A stretch of DNA of 11,818 nt from NCBI GenBank assembly GCA_001917175.1, contig MNTV01000005.1, positions 1 through 11,818 of the forward strand, read 5' to 3'. The stretch is from Azospirillum sp. 51_20 (GTDB lineage Bacteria; Pseudomonadota; Alphaproteobacteria; RF32; CAG-239). The notes beneath the pieces are model-generated. The model worked only from the letters and a program-made list of their open reading frames with translations. It had not been told where the DNA came from and did not search any database. This document shows, piece by piece, positions 1 through 8,000 of the stretch. Made by a program: the position numbers and the translations under genes. How positions within the stretch are numbered: position 1 is the first letter of the stretch; each line of letters begins with the position of its first letter.

Positions 1-207
1 TTTGCCTATATCGTGGTTTGCCAGGGTCGTTTTGCCGGTTTCTATGTTGTTCAGATTTTTGATATGAATGCCGGTCTTTTCGCAAATCTCGCTCGGCTTG
101 AGTTTCTTCTGACTGCGCAGCGATGCCAGATACAAGCTCAAAATCCGCATAATGTTCACGGACATATTATCGTCTCCTTCAAAGGAGATGGTTATTGATT
201 CAAACAT
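1..207 (-). CDS. XRE-type helix-turn-helix regulator, N-terminal part (cut by window edge)
   Basis: The first 69 residues of a small DNA-binding protein are visible; the rest lies beyond the left edge. From about residue 22 the sequence fits the Cro/C1 (XRE) fold. It has LYLASLRSQKKLKPSEIC as helices 1-2, then EKTGIHIKNLNNIETGK as the turn and recognition helix, including the typical 'IE-x-GK' ending. Two starts compete. The ATG at 207 has AGGAG 6 nt upstream. The in-frame ATG at 165 (MSVNIMRIL) has AAGGAG 8 nt upstream and would place the HTH nearer the N-terminus, which is more usual for the family. I chose 207 because its ribosome-binding site sits directly after a terminator-like leader (see 212-393). 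The target and any effector domain cannot be seen. The DNA is more AT-rich than the neighbouring genes. Confidence 0.72.
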   Translation of the reverse strand, partial: MFESITISFEGDDNMSVNIMRILSLYLASLRSQKKLKPSEICEKTGIHIKNLNNIETGKTTLANHDIGK

Positions 208-231
208 TTATAGCTCCTGTTTTGTTATTAT

Positions 232-264
232 TAAAACAAAACCACCTTTAACTAAGAAAGGTGG
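232..264 (-). terminator. Intrinsic terminator in the leader of the XRE gene
   Basis: On the minus strand CCACCTTT (264-257) and AAAGGTGG (249-242) form a perfect 8-bp stem with a 7-nt loop. TTTTGTTTTAA follows at 241-231. The other strand has no U-tract after the stem, so the terminator works on minus-strand transcripts only. It ends 14 nt before the AGGAG of the XRE gene, which is where an attenuator would sit. Confidence 0.7.
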
Positions 265-393
265 AGGAGCTGAAAAACTGTGTACATACAGTCACACTTA
301 TTCGACCAAAGGCTTATATCGTGCACTCCTCCTAAAGAGGATATTTATTAATGTACAAGATGTTTTTCAGACACCACAACCGGTCTCCCGGCT
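232..393 (-). ncRNA. Structured 5' leader RNA, attenuator or riboswitch-like (unknown class)
   Basis: The predicted transcript starts near 393, after the promoter at 400-429. It opens with a hairpin of CAGCCGG (394-388), a GAGA tetraloop of the GNRA type, and CCGGTTG (383-377), one pair being G-U. A long-range stem follows: CTGAAAAAC (370-362) with GTTTTTCAG (278-270), continued by TGTACAT (357-351) with ATGTACA (287-281). Inside it is a small TCCTC/GAGGA hairpin. The leader ends in the terminator at 232-264. GGAGGAG (332-326) can also pair with CTCCTCC (269-263), which would compete with the base of the terminator. I recognise no known riboswitch core (TPP, cobalamin, SAM, FMN, glycine) and no T-box. 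It could instead be a free small RNA that ends at the terminator. The structures are read by eye and no folding was computed. Confidence 0.5.
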
Positions 394-399
394 GCGAGG

Positions 400-429
400 A
401 TTATCTTAAAAGATAATTTTTATTTTGCA
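400..429 (-). promoter_or_regulatory. Probable sigma-70 promoter of the leader RNA and XRE gene
   Basis: On the minus strand the -35 is TTGCAA (429-424), followed by an 18-bp spacer and the -10 GATAAT (405-400). This predicts a start near 392-394. The -10 lies inside a short AT palindrome, with ATTATCTT and AAGATAAT arms at 400-417. The -35 matches 4 of 6 consensus bases and the -10 matches 5 of 6. Confidence 0.5.
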
Positions 430-567
430 AGTTAAATATTCCGAACGCATAACCGGAGTATCCCAAAAACGAGATAGAAAATAATGGATTATCCGGTCAA
501 GCCGGGCAATGACTGAAAGAGAAGAGCGTCGGAAAATGATGTTGAGGGGTGCTGGTGATGACGGCTA
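430..567. other. Intergenic region between the metal ATPase and the XRE leader
   Basis: Apart from the inverted repeat at 437-460, nothing clear is seen. No open reading frame with a good ribosome-binding site is present. No convincing terminator follows the ATPase stop at 568: the only local stem is CCGG-n5-CCGG near 492-506, and it lacks a U-tract. Confidence 0.5.
437..460. repeat. Near-perfect inverted repeat upstream of the leader promoter
   Basis: TATTCCG (437-443) and CGGAGTA (454-460) are inverted repeats with one mismatch and a 10-bp gap. The centre lies about 56 bp upstream of the predicted minus-strand start near 393. That would suit an activator or repressor site, but one short imperfect repeat is weak evidence. 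Confidence 0.3.
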
Positions 568-2415
568 TCATTTCTGGCGGACGCTTAAAGCACGCAGCGA
601 GTTTAAAATAGCGATGACCGAAACGCCGACGTCGGCAAAAACAGCTTCCCACATGGTGGCCATTCCCATCACGCCGAGAAGCAGCACCAATCCTTTAACC
701 CCCAGGGCAAAGACGATATTCTGTTTAACGATACGCAGCGTACGCCGGGAGATGCGGATAGCAGCGGCAATCTTTGACGGCTCATCGGTCATAATGACAA
801 CGTCGGCGGCTTCGACCGCAGCGTCAGACCCGATGCCGCCCATGGCAATGCCGATGTCTGCCCGTGCCAAAACCGGCGCGTCGTTAATGCCGTCACCGAC
901 GAAGACAAGTTTTCCCGACGTTTTTTTATCGGCCAGCAGTTGTTCGACTTTTTCTACCTTTTGCGCCGGAAGCAGTTCGCAATAAGCCTTGTCCAGTCCG
1001 AGTTCCCGGGCAACCGCCTGCCCGGCGGCTTCATTGTCTCCGGTCAGCATAACGGTTTTATGAATGTTGGCGGATTTCAGCGCCTGAACGGCTTCGGCCG
1101 AATCAAGCCGGACTTCATCGGCAATGCGTATCCAGCCGGAAAAATTGCCGTTAACCGCCAGATTGACAACCGTTCCCGGCTGATTACCGTCATAATATCC
1201 GGTATTGAGTTCTTTCATCAGCCGGGCATTGCCAAGGCTGACGCTTATACCGTTGACTTTGGCAGAAACCCCGCGGCCGGGAAGCTCCTGATAATCCGCA
1301 ATTTTGGAATCGTCAATCTCCCGCCCGTAAGCCCGACGGACAGACTGGGACACCGGATGCGACGAATAAGCTCCGGCATAGGCGGCCAATTCCAAAACTT
1401 CAGGTGCGGGCAAGCCCTTTCCTTCCACCTGCGCCACCGAAAAAGTTCCTTTGGTGAGGGTTCCGGTTTTGTCGAAGACGACAACTTCCGTCTCGGCCAA
1501 TGCCTGCAGATAGTTGCTGCCTTTCACTAAAATTCCCCGACGCGACGCGGCACCGATACCGCCGAAAAAGCTCAGAGGCACCGAAATGACCAACGCACAG
1601 GGGCAGGAAATAACCAGAAAAGTGAGCGCCCGGTAAATCCAATCATGATAAGACGCCGAAGCGGAAAAAAGCGGCGGCAGCAGAGCAATGGCGACTGCGG
1701 CCAAAACCACAGCCGGCGTATAATAACGGGCAAACCTGGTGATGAACTGTTCGACATTGGCTTTTTTGGAAGAGGCATTTTCAACCAAATCAAGAATTTT
1801 GACAACGGTTGACTCGCTGTATTCTTTGGTAACGCGTATTTCCAGAACCCGGTTGAGGTTAATGCAGCCGCTGATAACCTCATCGCCCTCCTCTGCTTCT
1901 CGCGGCAGGGATTCGCCGGTTATGGCCGAGGTATCAAGCAGTGAGCTGCCCCGGCTTATTTTTCCGTCGAGCGGAATCCTTTCGCCCGGCTTAACGACAA
2001 TTACGTCTCCGGGACTAACCTCCTCGGGGCTGACTTTAACAATTTTGCCGTCTTTGAGCAGATTGGCATAGTCGGGGCGGATGTTCATCAGCCCTGCAAT
2101 TGATTTGCGGGACTGCGCCACGGCGTAAGACTGGAAAAATTCGCCTACCTGATAAAACAGCATAACCGCCACGCCTTCGGAATATTCCCCTAGGCCGAAA
2201 GCGCCGAGCGTGGCGACTGTCATCAGAAAGTTTTCATCAAAAACCTGCCCGTAAAAAATATTGCGCACCGCCTTTTGAATAATTTCAAGTCCGACGGTCA
2301 GATAAGCCGCGGCAAACAAAGCCGGACGCAGCCACGGCAACGGCGGAACCAGAAAAGCCGACGCAAAAAGGACGGCGGCAACGATGATTTTTCTTAACTG
2401 GCGTTTCTGTTTCAT
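568..2415 (-). CDS. zntA: Zn2+/Cd2+/Pb2+-exporting P1B-type ATPase (ZntA/CadA family), no N-terminal metal-binding domain
   Basis: This inner-membrane pump of 615 residues uses ATP to expel divalent soft metals from the cytoplasm. All catalytic motifs are intact: TGES (166-169) in the actuator domain; the CPC metal site (271-273) in a membrane helix; DKTGT with phosphorylated Asp315; His353-Pro354 of the P1B nucleotide domain; TGDN (458-461); and GDGINDAP (507-514). The last helices contain Lys574 and Asp595 in the pattern 'VKGLVLLLG...MWEAVFADVGVS', which points to the Zn/Cd/Pb subgroup (P1B-2) rather than the copper pumps. About eight membrane segments are visible. E. coli ZntA has about 730 residues because of an N-terminal metal-binding domain. 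That domain is absent here and exists as the separate gene just upstream. The ATG has GGAG 8 nt upstream. The gene starts 24 bp after the chaperone gene, so they form one operon. Which metal it prefers cannot be decided from sequence. Confidence 0.95.
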   Translation of the reverse strand: MKQKRQLRKIIVAAVLFASAFLVPPLPWLRPALFAAAYLTVGLEIIQKAVRNIFYGQVFDENFLMTVATLGAFGLGEYSEGVAVMLFYQVGEFFQSYAVAQSRKSIAGLMNIRPDYANLLKDGKIVKVSPEEVSPGDVIVVKPGERIPLDGKISRGSSLLDTSAITGESLPREAEEGDEVISGCINLNRVLEIRVTKEYSESTVVKILDLVENASSKKANVEQFITRFARYYTPAVVLAAVAIALLPPLFSASASYHDWIYRALTFLVISCPCALVISVPLSFFGGIGAASRRGILVKGSNYLQALAETEVVVFDKTGTLTKGTFSVAQVEGKGLPAPEVLELAAYAGAYSSHPVSQSVRRAYGREIDDSKIADYQELPGRGVSAKVNGISVSLGNARLMKELNTGYYDGNQPGTVVNLAVNGNFSGWIRIADEVRLDSAEAVQALKSANIHKTVMLTGDNEAAGQAVARELGLDKAYCELLPAQKVEKVEQLLADKKTSGKLVFVGDGINDAPVLARADIGIAMGGIGSDAAVEAADVVIMTDEPSKIAAAIRISRRTLRIVKQNIVFALGVKGLVLLLGVMGMATMWEAVFADVGVSVIAILNSLRALSVRQK

Positions 2416-2439
2416 GGCAGGCTCTCCGTAAAATAAAAA

Positions 2440-2658
2440 TTACTTGCGAAACGTGACGTCGGCATCTACCTTTTTGATAACTTTTTCAACCGCGGCCACA
2501 ACTTCCTCAAATTTTTCATCCGGGGCTTCAAGTACCAGTTTCTGCGTCATAAAAGACACCGAGGCGCTGATGACATGTTCCAGTTCTTTAACCGCGTTTT
2601 CGATTTTGGCGGCGCAGTTGGCACAGTCCAAATCTTCCAGTACAAAGGTCTTTTTCAT
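2440..2658 (-). CDS. Small HMA-domain metal-binding protein (metallochaperone-like)
   Basis: This 72-residue protein is a single heavy-metal-associated (HMA) domain. The metal-binding loop LDCANCA has Cys12 and Cys15 in a CxxC arrangement. It is followed by the expected beta-alpha-beta pattern (VISASVSFMTQKLVLEA) and a second helix (EEVVAAVEKVIKKV). 'DCANCAAKIE' is the form found in the N-terminal domains of Cd/Zn pumps such as CadA, rather than the GMTCxxC of copper chaperones. It probably hands metal to, or regulates, the pump encoded next to it. The start was set at 2658 because GGAG lies 6 nt upstream. A longer reading from 2685 would add nine residues with no ribosome-binding site. The protein is cytoplasmic, with no signal peptide. 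Confidence 0.88.
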   Translation of the reverse strand: MKKTFVLEDLDCANCAAKIENAVKELEHVISASVSFMTQKLVLEAPDEKFEEVVAAVEKVIKKVDADVTFRK

Positions 2659-2700
2659 GGTTATCTCCGTTATCATTTCAATCATTGTTTAATTGTTTAT

Positions 2701-2717
2701 ATGTTAAGTTATAACAT
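2701..2717. promoter_or_regulatory. Palindromic operator over the -10 and start site, Zur-box-like
   Basis: The minus strand reads ATGTTATAACTTAACAT, with 6-bp perfect arms (ATGTTA/TAACAT) around 5 bp. It covers the -10 box up to about the transcription start, the usual place for a repressor. It agrees in 15 of 17 positions with the proteobacterial Zur-box core as I remember it (ATGTTATAATATAACAT). An ArsR/SmtB-type or other AT-rich operator is also possible. No metal-sensing regulator gene lies in the window. Confidence 0.5.
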
Positions 2718-2736
2718 CAAAAGCGGTGATTGTCAA
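2708..2736 (-). promoter_or_regulatory. Strong sigma-70 promoter of the HMA-ATPase operon
   Basis: The minus strand reads a perfect -35 TTGACA (2736-2731), a 17-bp spacer and a -10 TATAAC (2713-2708). Transcription should start near 2700, giving a leader of about 42 nt before the HMA gene. The 17-bp spacer argues against control by a MerR-type activator such as ZntR or CueR, which need 19-20 bp. Confidence 0.8.
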
Positions 2737-2766
2737 TCCTTCAGAAAAAATTTGACACGGAAAGTT

Positions 2767-5085
2767 CTAATCAATCAATTTAACGGTGATATTTCTGACA
2801 GCGGAACGGCCAAGGTCATCAACCGCCTGAATTTCGACCCTGCCCGGTTCGGGGACGATTTCCAGCGTTTCGCCGGGGCGGGTTTGTCCGGCCAGAGCCT
2901 GGTTGACAAACCAATAAATCACCGAAGCGTCGGAATCGGCGGCGGCCTGGAGCGGGATTGTCCGGTTTTCTTTTTGTCCATGGCGGCGGATAAAAACAGA
3001 ATTATCGGCAGGAAATAAAATATCCGGCGCTTTTCCGGGCAATAGCGACGCCACCTGTGCACAATCGCGGGCAAAGGCCGGCGGTTTGCGGATGTTTATG
3101 CCGGCACGGGCAAAAGCCTGCAACACATCCGTGGGCCAGAAATCATAGGTTTCCAGCCGGGTGGACGGCGGCGTATGTCGGCAGGCACGCAGCCCGCTGG
3201 CAACTTCAATCGGAATCCGGCGGCTGACCCCGGACAATTTAATCCGGGTAACACCGGGAATAAAATATGATTTAACCGTTTGAGGACAATAGGCATCGGC
3301 CAAATCTCCGGTTGCGGCGCAAATATCAGCCTGCGACAGGTTAAGCCCGTCAGGGCGAATGCTGTCTCCGGCAATTCCGCGGCCGGCGGCAATTTGGCGA
3401 ACCAGACGGAAAAACAGCGGTGCGGCGGCTTCGCGTCCGGTAAAGGCAGGATTGGGCGTGCCGTCAAAATTGCCGACCCAGACCACCAGCACAAAGTCAC
3501 CGAACAGCCCGGCGGCCCAGGCGTCTTTATATCCGTATGAGGTTCCGGTTTTCCAATAAACCTTATAGGGCGTGCCGGAACGTTTGGCAAAAGGCAGGCG
3601 GCGACGGTCAACCGGCGCATTGTAAGAAAGCATATCCAGTGTCAGAAATGCGGCTTCGGGCGAAAGCATTGCCGTTTCCGGCAACTGCGGTTCATCTTTC
3701 CGCCAGCGCAGCGGCCGAAATTTTCCTCCGTTGCCGAGCATGGCATAAAGTGCGGCCAGATCCTGCGCCGAAACCTCCGTGCCGCCCAGCGCCAAAGCCA
3801 GCCCATAGTAGCCGGGCGTTTTCAGCTTTTTGACGCCGGCTTTTTCCAGCATTTGGTAAAAACTGTTTTCTTCCAGACGGAGCAGCAAATCCACCGCCGG
3901 AATATTACGGCTGTAAACCAGCGCCTGCGTGGCATTGACCAGACCGTAAAATGAACGGTCAAAATTTTCCGGCGTATAGAGGCCGTAGTTTTTGGGTACG
4001 TCTTTAAGCATGGTGCGAGGGTGAATCAGTCCCTGATCCAGCGCCAGTGCATAAATAAAGGGTTTAAGCGCTGACCCGGGCGAACGCAGCGCCGCCGTGC
4101 CGTCAACCTGACCGTCGATTTTCTCATTGAAGAAATCTGCCGAGCCGACGGCGGCCAACACTTCTGCCGTTTTGTAATCGACCAAAATCGCCGCAGCGTT
4201 AAAAATGCCGCGTCCGGCATTGTCTTTTACATATTTTGAGAGAATTGCCTCGGTTTGTTTTTGCAGATTTTCATCCAGCGTCGCAGCAATTTTTCCCCGG
4301 GCCGTTTCCCGCAGGCGGCGCACGGCATGCGGTGCTTCATGAGGCAGAAAGCGCCCCGAAGACAGCGGCAGGTTCAAATCGTCATCGGCGGAAACCGGAT
4401 GTTTTTCCCGCCACAGTTCTTTCAGCCGGGCAGCTGCCGCTTCGGCATTTTTCAGCCCTGCCGGTGTGGCCGGACTGCGCTTAACCGGATTTTGCGGAAT
4501 AACCGTCAAGGTCAGAATCTGCGGCAGATTCAACCGACTGACCGGCGTATTAAACCAAACCTGAGCCGCAGCGGCTATCCCTTCAATATTTCCGCCGTAG
4601 GGTGCCAGATTAAAATAAGCTTCAAGAATTTCGTCTTTGGAATAAAATATTTCCAGCTGCAAAGCCCGGACTATCTGCAGCAATTTGCCGGACACAGAGG
4701 AAGAATCGATATGGTAAACAATTCGTGCCACCTGCATGGTCAGGGTAGAAGCTCCCTGCCGGCGGCCGCCGGTCAGCATTTGCCAAACCGCACGGAGCAT
4801 ACTGGCGGGATTAACGCCGGGGTGCTCATAAAACCACCGGTCTTCATATAAAAGCAGAGCCTTGCGCGCGGCCGGAGGAATTTCTTGCAGCGGCACGCGA
4901 ATCCGATATTTATCGTCCAGGCTCAATCCGAGATGCAGTAACTGTCCGTTCCGGTCATATATCCGGTCGGAATAAGTGTAAGCATTCAGCAACTCGGGTT
5001 TACGCAACAGCAGCAAAGCGGCAACGGCTACCAGCGCCATGACTGCCGCATATGCTCCCGGCTTATGCTTCGGGCACAGCCGCAT
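2767..5085 (-). CDS. pbpC: Penicillin-binding protein 1C, bifunctional glycosyltransferase/transpeptidase
   Basis: This 772-residue class A PBP builds and crosslinks peptidoglycan on the outer face of the inner membrane. An N-terminal membrane anchor (about 11-28) is followed by the GT51 domain. That domain shows EDRWFYEHPG (81-90, catalytic Glu81), GASTLTMQ (111-118) and the RALQLE segment (140-145). The transpeptidase domain has Ser338-x-x-Lys341 in RSPGSALKP, SRN (392-394) and KTGT (512-515), all intact. The last 90 or so residues (about 680-772) fit the BiPBP C-terminal domain specific to PBP1C. This domain and the neighbour distinguish it from PBP1A/1B. The start lies 3 bp after the stop of the macroglobulin gene (TAG-GCG-ATG) with only a weak ribosome-binding site, so translation is probably coupled. 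PBP1C is not essential in E. coli and is thought to act in wall repair. No convincing terminator follows, so some transcripts may read into the metal operon. Confidence 0.95.
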   Translation of the reverse strand: MRLCPKHKPGAYAAVMALVAVAALLLLRKPELLNAYTYSDRIYDRNGQLLHLGLSLDDKYRIRVPLQEIPPAARKALLLYEDRWFYEHPGVNPASMLRAVWQMLTGGRRQGASTLTMQVARIVYHIDSSSVSGKLLQIVRALQLEIFYSKDEILEAYFNLAPYGGNIEGIAAAAQVWFNTPVSRLNLPQILTLTVIPQNPVKRSPATPAGLKNAEAAAARLKELWREKHPVSADDDLNLPLSSGRFLPHEAPHAVRRLRETARGKIAATLDENLQKQTEAILSKYVKDNAGRGIFNAAAILVDYKTAEVLAAVGSADFFNEKIDGQVDGTAALRSPGSALKPFIYALALDQGLIHPRTMLKDVPKNYGLYTPENFDRSFYGLVNATQALVYSRNIPAVDLLLRLEENSFYQMLEKAGVKKLKTPGYYGLALALGGTEVSAQDLAALYAMLGNGGKFRPLRWRKDEPQLPETAMLSPEAAFLTLDMLSYNAPVDRRRLPFAKRSGTPYKVYWKTGTSYGYKDAWAAGLFGDFVLVVWVGNFDGTPNPAFTGREAAAPLFFRLVRQIAAGRGIAGDSIRPDGLNLSQADICAATGDLADAYCPQTVKSYFIPGVTRIKLSGVSRRIPIEVASGLRACRHTPPSTRLETYDFWPTDVLQAFARAGINIRKPPAFARDCAQVASLLPGKAPDILFPADNSVFIRRHGQKENRTIPLQAAADSDASVIYWFVNQALAGQTRPGETLEIVPEPGRVEIQAVDDLGRSAVRNITVKLID

Positions 5086-5088
5086 CGC

Positions 5089-8000
5089 CTATTCCGCAAC
5101 AAAGCGGGAAGCAACGCCGTGCGCCTGTATGCCGTCGTCATACATGGCATTGGCAAAAACGGCGGGAACAACAAACTCGCCGCGTGCCACAACTTTGGCC
5201 CGATAGGTTACGGTTCGCGCTTTCGGCTCGGCCGTCAGATAGACCAGCGCCCGGTCTTCCCGTATTTCGCCGAAATCAAACCAGCCGTCAACATTGATTG
5301 AATTGCCGACAATTTCAAAGCAGCCCGGAATTAAATCAACCACGGCAATATCGTTAATATTGTCGCCTTTCAGACTGCGGAGACTGATTTTGACGGTAAT
5401 CTCATCTCCGATGCGGGCATGAGAAATCGATTTGCCGTCTTTATCAAGGTATTCTTTATAGACCTCCAATCCCTGACGCAGAGGTTCGGTCTGCGGCTGT
5501 TTGAAGAACCCCTGCTGGCGAACCGTGTAATAGAACGGGCGGTCGGCAGTGATTTTCAGCTCTTTATCTGCGGGGGTAACGTCCACTGCGGCAAACAGCG
5601 TGTTATCGGCCGTTTTTCCGGCAAAGGAAATGGCTTTGTCGGCATTGCGGTCCCGGCTGAACGCATTCAGCGCCAAAATCGAATAAGCTGACGAAATCGT
5701 GTTGTATTCCCCTTGCTGCAACGGTTTCAGCAGCGCTTCCAGAACCGGTTTGGATACCGAACGGAACTTTTCGGGAAAATGATTGGCCAACAGATAGACA
5801 TAACGGGCATCATCAATCTGGCTGCGTCCCGTTTTATAACCGCTTATCAGACTGTCCGCCCGGGATTTATCCTGCAGCAGGCGGTATCCGGCCGCAATAT
5901 AAGCGGCACTCAGGCTGTTTTTCCAGTCTTTGGAGGCGGATTTGTAATAATTTTCCAGCTTAAGCAGATAGTTGGTGGTTATTTCGCCGTTTGCGGTCAG
6001 AAGATATGCAGCATAAGCCGGGTTGGAATCGTCGGGAGACTGCGGATCACGGGATGCCGCCCCTTTGACATATCCCAGCAGACGCCCAAGCATGGCGTCG
6101 GGAACGTCGAAGTTATGCCGTTTGGCAAAAGTGAGGAACTGCGCAGTATAGAGTGAAACAAATTCATCGCTTGACGAACCGCCGCTCCAGGCCCCGAAAC
6201 CGCCGTCATAATTCTGGCGGGCGCTTAATTTGGCAAGCGCATCGTCATACAAAGCATAAACATCTATGCCGCCGACCAATTCGGGATAGGCATAAAAGAC
6301 GTCAATTGCAGGGAAAACCTTGCTGACCGTCTGTTCGGTGCAGAAATGCGGATATTTGTCAAGATAGTGCAACAGCCCCTGCGCCAATACCAGCGGAGAA
6401 GCCGAGGCCTCCACCTGCTGAACACGGAAAGCGGCATACATCGGTTCAACAAAGTTTTTCAGCAGCACGGATGATTTTGCAAAACCCATATTCAGCTTAA
6501 CCGCATAAGGCGAAGCCGGGCGAACGCCGACAGAATAAGGCAGACGGGCGGTTTTGTCCGCGTCATTCACGGCGGCAGCCGTAAACGTCAGCGTTTGAGC
6601 CCCCAGCTCGTCCAGCGCCTTCACTTTAAATGTTACCGGGGCTTCCTCCTGTTCGTCCAGCGTCAGCACGGTTTCGTCACTGCCCTGAATTTCCAGCCCC
6701 GGGGTTGTCTGCAGGCTGACTTTTACCGGATAAGCTTTGCCGCTGTTTTCCATCAAATTGGCAACACTCAGGCTGACGTCAAAGACATCGCCCGGGGAAA
6801 CGTTAAACGGTCCGGACGGCGTAAGAGCAAAATCGCCGCGCACCAGCGCCCGGTTCTGCGCCGAACCGAAACGGCCGGCAGTTACGGCAACCGCCATTAC
6901 CTTAATTTCGCCGCTGAAAGTTTCGGGCACTTTATAACGATATGTCCGCAGTTCGCCGTCGGCATTCAGAATTCCGCTCCAGAAAGCCACCGGCTTATCC
7001 TGTTTGCGGGCAAAAGGATTAAGATTGGCGGCCAGCAGCTCTTCGGCATAAGCATCATCGCCGCCGGGAGCCTTCAGGCTGCGAACCAGATTCATATCGG
7101 GCATAATCAAATCCATAATCTGCGACGTGGTTACCCGCAACGCTTTTTTACGCAGAAAATATTCCAGCGGATCAGGCGTTTGATATTTGGCTACCTGCAA
7201 AATGCCGACGTTGGCTCCCCAAAGTATCAGCTTGGCCGGTTCGGTCGTCCGGTAACTGACGACAAGCTCATCTCCCGGTTTGACGATTTCCGGCACACCG
7301 AGCGCAATGCCGACGCGGCGTTTGGATTTGTTGATGCCGAACGGTTCCACCGCATAGCTCAGCGGCGGCATATAGATTTCCGGGGAGGCTATATCACGAA
7401 TCCAGGCAACATTAACATAGGCGTTTCCTTCAACGTCTTCAGGCAAGACAATGCTTTCATCGACCGAAGACTTATCGGTCTTAAACCACTTGGCGGCATA
7501 GACTTTGTCGCGTTCTATCGTTATCAGCCCGTAACCGGCATAAGGCGCGGTTATCCGCATATTTATCGTATCGCCGGAATTATATTCGCTGCGGTCAAGC
7601 CGGACAGACAACACCGCTTTTTTATCGGCCGTATAGGCACTGTTGCCGGCGCCGGCGACATTATAGGAGACTTTATCCATTATATTGCCGCGGTCGTCAA
7701 TCAGGCGAATGACATAATCGCCGGGTTCGGACGTATTCAAAACATAATCGGTTCCGCCTTCGGCAAGGATGAAATCTTCACGGCGTATCAGCTCTTCCTG
7801 CGGCACCAGCTGATAACGATAAGTGCCGTTCGGCATTTCTACCAGGCTTGAGATTTCGCGGCGGCGGTAAAATTCCAGCTGCAACCCGGCCGGCGCAATG
7901 GACTTCAGCCCGTGATCAACGGCAATAAACCGGACTTTATGCTGCGAATCCTTATGAAGATAATAGTTCAAATCAGCATCGCTCTTGTGGCCGACCAGAT

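Noticed and set aside
232..393. The long stem in the leader suggested 6S RNA.
   Set aside because: 6S RNA is one long hairpin whose two ends pair, with a large central bubble. Here a separate 5' hairpin, a separate terminator and an immediate downstream gene fit a leader better.
351..416. A 21-residue plus-strand open frame beginning MYKMFFRHHN, with AGAGGA 9 nt upstream and an AT-rich hairpin plus T-run at its end (400-425).
   Set aside because: It lies wholly inside the minus-strand leader. Its start region coincides with a stem arm of that RNA, no plus-strand promoter was seen, and the end hairpin is explained by the -10 region of the minus promoter. A small peptide cannot be fully excluded.
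492..506. A CCGG-n5-CCGG stem downstream of the ATPase gene.
   Set aside because: The stem is only 4 bp and has no U-tract, so it is too weak to call a terminator.
940..1530. A 196-codon plus-strand open frame opposite the ATPase.
   Set aside because: Its sequence mirrors the conserved ATPase motifs on the other strand and has no family features of its own.
2751..2758. A plus-strand TTGACA between pbpC and the HMA gene.
   Set aside because: No suitable -10 lies 16-18 bp downstream on the plus strand, and transcription from it would only be antisense to pbpC.
2740..2766. A run of T's on the minus strand after the pbpC stop looked like a terminator tail.
   Set aside because: No stable stem precedes it, so it was not called.
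6595..7851. A 418-codon open frame on the plus strand inside the macroglobulin gene.
   Set aside because: It is antisense to a well-supported coding region, has no recognisable domain and no promoter, and is typical of the shadow frames this codon usage produces.
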